A stretch of DNA of 64,000 bases from NCBI GenBank assembly GCA_011009095.1, contig VTPC01091032.1, positions 81,927-145,926 of the forward strand, in the 5' to 3' direction. This stretch comes from Ignelater luminosus. Taxonomy: Eukaryota > Arthropoda > Insecta > Coleoptera > Elateridae. This document shows, piece after piece, positions 57,601 through 64,000 of this stretch. Position numbers and translations under genes: made by a program. The notes beneath the pieces were generated by a model. That model was not told where the DNA came from, made no database searches, and worked only from the letters and a program-made list of their open reading frames with translations. The stretch's first letter is position 1; each line of letters opens with the position of its first letter.

Positions 57601-59235
57601 AAAACAAAAAGCCTGTAACGGTCTTTTTGTGGTTGTTAGCTCGCCACATGATTAATTGTATGGTATATCATCTTTCTTCCGTGTGAGACACCCGGTATTT
57701 ACTAAAGTTCCTTTGACAATTGATATACGCTTCCAAATTCTGGGGGAATGCAACACGCAGGCAGGACAAAAAGATTCGACACGTGAGAGTGTGTGGTGAT
57801 CTTCACCTAAGAATTGCGAGGAAGGTTTTCTCGTTGTTGTTTGAAAACCCTTTTTTAAGAAAGGGGTAAGTTAATTATCTTTTCTTTCATCTCTTACGGG
57901 TTCGTTACTAACGATGGTCTCTTTTGTCTTCAGTTTTGTTTTTATTTGGTTGTGAAAAATACGAGCAATTTCCCAAAAATAAAAGTTGCACCCGAGTTGC
58001 CCTGCGTGCTTTTCAAAAAGCAGGGTTAAATTTAATTGGATCTGGCTGTAGCAGTGAATGCTGGGAACAATTCAGTTTCACCGTCATCCATACGCAGAAT
58101 ATTATGGGAATCTATTCTGGCAGTGGACTGTCAACCCAATTTGAGAATCTGTCCGGCTCCTCGTTAGCGAATAATTTAATTCAGTTAAATTTGGTTGTTT
58201 TTTAATCCATTACAAAATTTATCTTTGCTTAGTAAAAAGATTTTTAGAGTAACCTCACCAGATTTATTAAAGATCTTTTATTTAAAAAAAAAGAAAAGCC
58301 CCCTTTAATTCAATTTTTTTGTTGATCTTTATTTTTTTTTTGTTCCCATCATTTAAAGTTCTGATAAATGCTCAATTCGGATGTAATTGATGATTATTTA
58401 TTTTGTGTTTCCAGTTTTTATAATTCTTTCTTTCAGCAAGCAATTTCGATCGAAAGCTGCTTCCTGCATTTTGTGGTAAGACTGATTCATTCCTTCAATT
58501 ATTATCCGATTGTTAATTTTAATTTGTTTTTTTGTTTATTAAATTTTATTACACTTAAATAATTTCAAGTTCTTCTTTAGACTTCTCATTTAATTAAATT
58601 TTTCTTTCAATTTTTTTAATTTTGCGATATCGGAGTTTGTTTCTTGCCGTACTCCGATGTGTTAAATTTTTCCTTTTGCCTTGAAACAACTTGAGATTAT
58701 TTGTTGTGTGTAAGTACAGATAACCTGGTTTATACTTTTATATTTTACTTTGATAATTTTTGTGTCATATATTTTTGCTATTATTTTCTTATTTTTTTAA
58801 TGTTGCTTTGCATTTGGTTTATTCATTTTCCTGTTTATAATTAGTCCTTTTATTACATTTTTTTGATTGCATTATTTAGTAAGGATCCTGTAACGACAGT
58901 TACCTCTGGTAGTTTTTTTATTCATAATCGATTTATTGTTTTAAATTCATATACTTTTCTTTGTATTTTAAGTATAAACTTATCGATCATTATTCCATTT
59001 AATCTTGTTTCCGTTGAAATCTGTTTTACTGGTTACTTCAAAAATAAACCTTTACTTTGTAATTATTACCATCCTTGTTTATTTCAATATACGTATTTGG
59101 TAAACTAATATCGGGTGTTTTATTATAAGTATAATCTTAGCCGTTTCGCACCCATAGCCTACCCCCTGAGTTTAGCTGGCCTAGGACTTTGAGATCCTAG
59201 TTGTTAGTCATATTATTACTGTAACGCAGGTTTAC
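57601..59235. other. T-rich gap, no gene seen
   Basis: 58260-59100 is T-rich. The ORF at 57924-58205 has no known motif. Nothing else recognised. Confidence 0.45.
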
Positions 59236-59239
59236 GTTA

Positions 59240-59763
59240 CAAGCCATGAAGAAAGTTATGCACCCAATTTTCTTTAGGAGTACGGGTCTGGTCAGTGCAA
59301 TTAAGCTAGATGGACAGAAAACAGTTACAGCTAAATGGTACACTGAAGAATGTTTACCAGAAGTATTCAGTAAAATACCTGAGAAGGTAATCATGCTGAA
59401 TCACGACAACTCGTCGTCTCATATGGAAAACGCAACTATCGTTTTTGATTGAAAGGAAGATAAAAGTAATAGAACACCCACCATATTCTCCTGATTTGGC
59501 AATGTGCGACTTCTGGTTATTTTCAGAACTGAAAACAAATTTGTGAGGTAGAAAATTCCTGTCTGAAGAATAGATTGATGTTGCCGTACACGATTATTTT
59601 ACAAGCATTCCGAAAGAGGAGTGGCTGGAAGCTTTTAAGAAGTGGAAGGAAAGAATGGTTAAGTGCATCATTGCCGAAGGGAATTACTTTGAACATGTTA
59701 AAATAAAATCTTAAAAAAATTTAACCACGCATCTTATTCTCAATAATCTTAGCTTTACCCTCG
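59240..59763 (+). mobile_element. 3' half of an old mariner, including its right terminus
   Basis: Open piece 59246-59452 reads FFRSTGLVSAIKLDGQKTVT and KWYTEECLPEVFSKIPEKVI, then LNHDNSSSHMENA, the second catalytic block. After a slip come EHPPYSPDLAMCDFWLFSEL (about 59473) and IPKEEWLEAFKKWKERMVKC near 59612, ending at a TAA at 59712. This is the C-terminal half of a mariner transposase. The sequence ends ACCCTCG (59757-59763) before TA, which reversed is CGAGGGT, a mariner terminus. The 5' half is missing. Confidence 0.85.
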
Positions 59764-59775
59764 TATATCTAGATA

Positions 59776-61068
59776 CGAGGGTGGTCTGAAAAGTTTCCGA
59801 CCTCAACGTGAAGATGGCAGCACTCGTAAATAAAAGCTACTGAATTTCGTTGTTCTTCTGTTGACAGTTACTCACCAAAGTGTCAGCCATTTTGGACGCG
59901 CAGTTTTTATGTAACAGTCGTTTGAGTGAGTTGATGTGAGTTTTTTTGTAAAAATGGACAAAATCGAGTATCGAGCTGTCATTAAATATTTGTTTTTGAA
60001 AGGCAATACGCTTTCACAATTAAAAGATGAGTTGGATTCTGTGTATGGGGACTCTGCACTATCATTTACCACAGTGAAATTTTGGGCCGCTGAATTTAAA
60101 CGTGGCCGTAAGAGCTTGGGAGACGATGAACGTTCGGGACGTCCAAAAACTGCAACTACCGACGAAAACATCGCCAAAGTTCACCAAATGGTGCTAGACG
60201 ACCGCCGAATTAAAGTGAGAGAGATAGCAGAGGTTATGAACATGTCAAAAGAACGTGTTTGTCACATATTAAATCAACATTTAGGCATGAGAAAGCTGTC
60301 CGCGCGTTGGGTGCCGCGTTTGCTCACGTTAGACCAAAAACGTGTTCGAATGAATATTTCCAACGCTCTTTTGGCGCAGTTTAGGCGAAATAAATCCGAG
60401 TTTTGGCGCCGATTAATTACTGTAGATGAAACTTGGATACACCATTATACGCCCGAAACAAAAATACAGTCCAAACAGTGGACTGCAAAGGGGGAACCGA
60501 CTCCAAAAAAAGCAAAAACTGTTTTTTCGGCTGGGAAAGTGATGGCGACTGTTTTTTGGGATAGTCATGGAGTTATTTTAATCGATTATCTTCAAAAAGG
60601 AAAAACCATTACAGGAGCATACTATGCATCATTACTTGACAAGCTGAAGGCAGAACTTGCGAAAAAACGGCCACATTTGCAGAAAAAGAAAATCCTGTTT
60701 CACCAAGACAACGCACCGTCTCACACCTCAGCGGTTGCCATGGCGAAAATCCACGAATTACGGTTTGAACTGCTTGACCATCCGCCTTACTCACCAGATC
60801 TAGCCCCAAGCGACTTCTTTTTGTTCCCTCATCTAAAAATTGCGCTCGGAGGACAAAGATTTTCGTCAAATGAAGAGGCAATCACCTTCGTGAACAATTA
60901 TTTTGCAGAGAAAAATGCCGAGTACTATTTGGACGGGTTAGAAAGATGGGAGCATCCCTGGGAGAAGTGTGTAGAGTTACAAGGAGACGATGTTGAAAAA
61001 TAAAAAAAAAATTTCAGAAAAAATGTCTTGTATCTTTGTTAGGTCGGAAACTTTTTAGACCACCCTCG
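59776..61068 (+). mobile_element. Full-length mariner element, apparently intact
   Basis: TA at 59774-59775 and 61069-61070 flanks a 1,293-bp element. The 28-bp terminal repeats begin CGAGGGTGGTCTGAAAAGTT and match at 27 of 28 positions (one A/G difference at position 13). A single uninterrupted transposase frame fills it. Size, termini and gene layout are canonical for mariner. Confidence 0.96.
59954..61003 (+). CDS. Mariner transposase (DD34D), uninterrupted
   Basis: 349 codons from the ATG at 59954, chosen because MDKIEYRAVIKYLFLKG is the usual mariner start and the context AAAAATGG is good; an upstream in-frame ATG at 59936 would add six residues. An N-terminal helix-turn-helix pair (about residues 1-110, with RSGRPKTATTDENI between the helical domains) binds the terminal repeats. 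The linker WVPRLLT follows. The catalytic domain has all three aspartates: VDETWIHH, HQDNAPSHT and YSPDLAPSDFFLF, with 34 residues between the second and third. The enzyme acts in the nucleus, excising and inserting the element at TA. The end GLERWEHPWEKCVELQGD is normal. No stops or frame slips, so it may be functional or recently so. Confidence 0.96.
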   Translation: MDKIEYRAVIKYLFLKGNTLSQLKDELDSVYGDSALSFTTVKFWAAEFKRGRKSLGDDERSGRPKTATTDENIAKVHQMVLDDRRIKVREIAEVMNMSKERVCHILNQHLGMRKLSARWVPRLLTLDQKRVRMNISNALLAQFRRNKSEFWRRLITVDETWIHHYTPETKIQSKQWTAKGEPTPKKAKTVFSAGKVMATVFWDSHGVILIDYLQKGKTITGAYYASLLDKLKAELAKKRPHLQKKKILFHQDNAPSHTSAVAMAKIHELRFELLDHPPYSPDLAPSDFFLFPHLKIALGGQRFSSNEEAITFVNNYFAEKNAEYYLDGLERWEHPWEKCVELQGDDVEK

Positions 61069-61070
61069 TA

Positions 61071-62870
61071 CCTAACAGAAACACAGCGCCGATGTTACGT
61101 CTTTATGGACGTAAAGAAGAAAAGTTCTGAACGTACACTTCGTACAAGCACTTGCGACAGAGTATCTTTGTGTTGAATAATAATCAGAATTATAGTATGT
61201 ATAGTAGGTTAACAAATCAGAAGCGTCTGCAGACACAAATTATCCAAGACGGTGTATCCACATGGAAAAAGTATATTGTACCAACCGAAACCAAATGTAA
61301 GCTTGCACTTTTGGAGTTCTAAGATAATTGTCTTAAAATTCCTTGCCTTCTGCAAAAACACAAGTTTCCAAACGTATATCTACAAAGGTCTTTAGCTGGC
61401 TCTCTTTTCATTCAATAGCAGTAGAACGTAACATAGACAAGTTGGTAACTATAAATTACATAAAAACACAAGATGTGTGTCTGCTCTCAAAGCACTTCCT
61501 TGAAACACGTTTTTAAACAGATACAGTCAATAAGGTTAATTTTCGATGATAATACTTTAAACGCATTAGTCATAGTGAAACGAAAGGTAGATGTTGTCAA
61601 AGGACTACAATAGTGAGATTCCGGAATCCCAGACATAAAGATCGAAATTCAAGAAAAATCCTACGCCTCACAGAAAAACATGTTGTCGATCACGTCACAT
61701 CTTCCAAACATTTTCTAATTTTAGAAATAATTGAAAACCTCTAGAAGCTGAATCCGAGGACATTTACTAAAATCTGTTTTTTTCTTAACCATTTGCAGAA
61801 ATTTCTCCAGCAAGCCTCGTATATAAACAGATCCTTAAACCGCTCTGAATGTAGGACATTCAGTTTTGGGACTATGCCAAATAGTGACATCTATGGAGAC
61901 TTCGGGATAGAGCATGTTGCTAGTGAAATCTAACGCTTTGCTGCCAAACACGAAGCAAGACTACATAATCAACGCTCAAGACACTATTACGTAACAATAA
62001 AACAAATTGTTGATTTCTGCTAACTTGTACAAGAAAATTAAGCTTCAGAGAGTTTTTCCTTTTGCAGATTTGGAACAACCTTTTATAGAAAAAAGTTTAG
62101 TTATATTGGTAGTTCTCAGACACCCTGTGCTATATGCACCACATTTTCTCCTATTGTTTTTAGTATCTCTACATGGAAAGTAAAAATCATATTTGCTATC
62201 CAAGAAATTAAAACGAAGAAAAAAAAGGTGTGGCAAATCCTTCACTCCTTTACTTGCTTCACTCCTCTTTAAGTCTGATATATTTGGCTTCTAACCTTGT
62301 TCTCAAATCATAAAGGTCTGATTCTTCTATAAGCTTTTGAGATGACTAAAAGAAACGGATATTACAAGGCCTGTAGGTTTCTCATCACTCTGAAGTTTGT
62401 AAATCACCCATTCTTTTCATATATTGTAGTTAATCTATACGCTCTCTGTTGCGTATTTCCCGTAGCCACCTACAATATTCTATGAATTGTTATTCATTGT
62501 CAATCGTGTCATTCTCCATTTTTCCTGGCTTTTGTCACAAAAAGACCTGCCAATTTAATTTGGTCATCTGCAAACTCTGGTAGTCGTCAGAGACAGTAAG
62601 AAAGTTGCAAAATTGTCAAATCTGGAGATCGTCGATTGTAACTATTGTTCACTTCTTTTTCCACCATATCGAGAAAATTTAGTGTCATTTGTTGGTTTAT
62701 AATTTTCGCCAATTTTTGAAACAATACAACTGAAAAATAATTTCACTTAAATATTAGATACGTAAAATTTAAAATTAACGCATTAATTGTAGTACTGCTC
62801 GACTGATAATTAATTAAGGGGGGCGTAGGCTGACCAGACTGTTAAGTCTCAATCTGCAACTCGATGCCAT
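61071..62870. other. Gap without a recognised gene
   Basis: No motif recognised. The leader or LTR of the gypsy-type element starting near 62.9 kb may lie in its last few hundred bases, but no edge is visible. Confidence 0.45.
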
Positions 62871-62899
62871 GGAATCGCTATTATTGTTATGAGTCAGAG

Positions 62900-63721
62900 T
62901 TGGCATCTGAACACTGAGTTCTGACGAAGTAATTAAATCTCTAGACGAACAATCGACCGAGAAGAAAAATGCTTTAGTTGAACGACACAAATTTTTGTCT
63001 GAAACCCAAGGACCCAATCAATCTATTCAAGATTTTGTAACCTAACTTCGTAAATTTATTCCTGCATGCCAATTCAAATATAATTGTAAGCAATCTGTGG
63101 CAGATCTTTTTCTACATTCCCAATTCACCAGGGATTTGTCGAATCAGACAATACGGCATCAATTATTACTAGAAAGTACATCAAAATTTTCCAAAGCAGT
63201 TTTAAAGGTCCAAACCCTAGAAGCAGCAACACGGGCTAATCAGCAATTTGAAATCTCATCTAAAAATGCTCAAGCTGGTATTAATAGAATTTCTAGACCT
63301 CGCAGAAAGAGCGAAAGTAAATTTAATTCAAGACCTAAAGGTAAAACAAATTCAGGACAAAAAGAATTTAAAACACCTAGGAATTAAAGGACTTTGTCTA
63401 AGATGTACCAGAAACAACCATAATTCGAAACAGTGCAGAGCGGATTCAGATAAATTAAAATGTAAGTTCTGCGAAAAAAAGGTCCACGTCAAAAAAGCGT
63501 GCATAATAAAGTTAATGGCAGAGAAGAAATCAGTCAAATTAGTCGAAAGGGATTATGCCATGTCTCAAGATCAATGCAGGATTCTGGAAATTGTTGATAT
63601 TAATATAATATCTGCATGTTCCCACTTAGAAAAGTATTATGTCTACGTAACAGTTGCTAACGAGCTGCAGAAATCTGAAGTAGACACACGCTTTTGCCTA
63701 AATCTGATTTTGATAAATTGA
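62900..63721 (+). pseudogene. Ty3/gypsy-type gag with two zinc knuckles, running into protease
   Basis: From about 62918 the reading EVIKSLDEQSTEKKNALVER and KFLSETQGPNQSIQDFVT, stop (63042), LRKFIPACQFKYNC is the standard gypsy gag core. The open piece 63097-63387 gives SVADLFLHSQFTRDLSNQTI, then a basic region (RPRRKSESKF). A frame slip at about 63385 leads into 63248-63721, with knuckles CLRCTRNNHNSKQC and CKFCEKKVHVKKAC (both CX2CX4HX4C). Next comes a protease start, YYVYVTVANELQKSEVDTRF, where the catalytic motif reads D-T-R instead of D-T-G. A stop follows at 63719. Inactive. Confidence 0.82.
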
Positions 63722-64000
63722 ATCTCAATGTAAATCTTCAAAACACTAATATTCGATTTCGCTCGTAAACCGCTGATATTTTTGCTCCAATAGGTGTAGC
63801 TAAAGTAGAAGTTAAATATAAAAGTACTAAGTCTAGAGAAGTTCAATACGTTGTTCCAGACTAGTTCGCCCCTCTATTGGGTAGGTCTTGGATTAGACAT
63901 TTAAAAATTCAACTACAAGAAATTGACATTGAATTAAACCAAACCGATTTTCCCCAAATTAGGAAAAAATGCAAACCCAAAGCTTTTAAGACTAGAGAGG
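63722..64000 (+). pseudogene. Gypsy-type protease to RT linker, truncated by window edge
   Basis: After the stop at 63719 the text continues in another frame near 63868 as LLGRSWIRHLKIQLQEID, the segment that follows the protease in gypsy-type pol, and stays open to the end of the window (FPQIRKKCKPKAF). RT, RNase H and integrase would lie beyond 64000. Confidence 0.65.

Noticed and set aside
57924..58205. 93-codon plus-strand ORF
   Set aside because: No motif recognised; possibly retroelement leader, but no LTR or primer site could be supported.
60609..60881. Minus-strand 90-codon ORF
   Set aside because: Antisense to the intact mariner transposase.
1..64000. CRISPR arrays, operons, rRNA or intact tRNA genes
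   Set aside because: None seen; regularly spaced repeats and prokaryotic signals are absent.

Overview
The window looks like a gene-poor, AT-rich stretch of an arthropod nuclear genome, most likely an insect. I infer this from the repeat families: Ty1/copia with an internal initiator-tRNA-Met primer site, BEL/Pao, Ty3/gypsy, several APE-type LINEs, mariner/Tc1 elements with TA target duplications and hAT elements. There is no prokaryotic organisation (no operons, ribosome sites or tRNA/rRNA clusters). Species cannot be named from the sequence.

Layout. 0.2-4.6 kb: a LINE 3' end split by a 154-bp hAT-type MITE with a perfect 8-bp target duplication, then a broken copia element. 9.4-15.3 kb: a decayed LINE, then three TA-flanked inverted-repeat elements, two of them back to back. 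16.3-17 kb: a candidate first exon with signal peptide, splice donor and TATA box (minus strand) beside a CpG-rich block. 19.7-28.3 kb: two LINEs on +, a Jockey-like RT scrap and a BEL/Pao gag-protease on -. 29.8-34.0 kb: a 4.2-kb TA-flanked palindromic composite holding a second palindrome with Tc1-like transposase 5' sequence and a TTAA-flanked element with an unrecognised coding remnant. 37.3-39.2 kb: a hAT-type element carrying an RT scrap. 39.6-42.3 kb: GC-richer pieces with possible exons and small ORFs. 43.3-44.5 kb: a broken mariner-like element. 44.7-53.8 kb: two LINEs and a broken gene of a transposon-associated family with a possible DDE layout. 56.3-57.6 kb: a second copia scrap. 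59.2-61.1 kb: the 3' half of an old mariner followed immediately by a full-length mariner with an uninterrupted transposase, the only mobile-element gene here that looks intact. 62.9-64.0 kb: a gypsy-type gag running off the end.

How it works together. I see no host pathway. Nearly all coding signal is transposase, reverse transcriptase or gag in different states of decay, with nested insertions that give a partial relative chronology. Host-gene candidates (16.3 kb exon, 39.7 and 40.5 kb exons, ORFs at 41.3 and 42.0 kb) are weak to moderate and need transcript data. The long inverted repeats (about 100-420 bp arms) are the most conspicuous structural theme.
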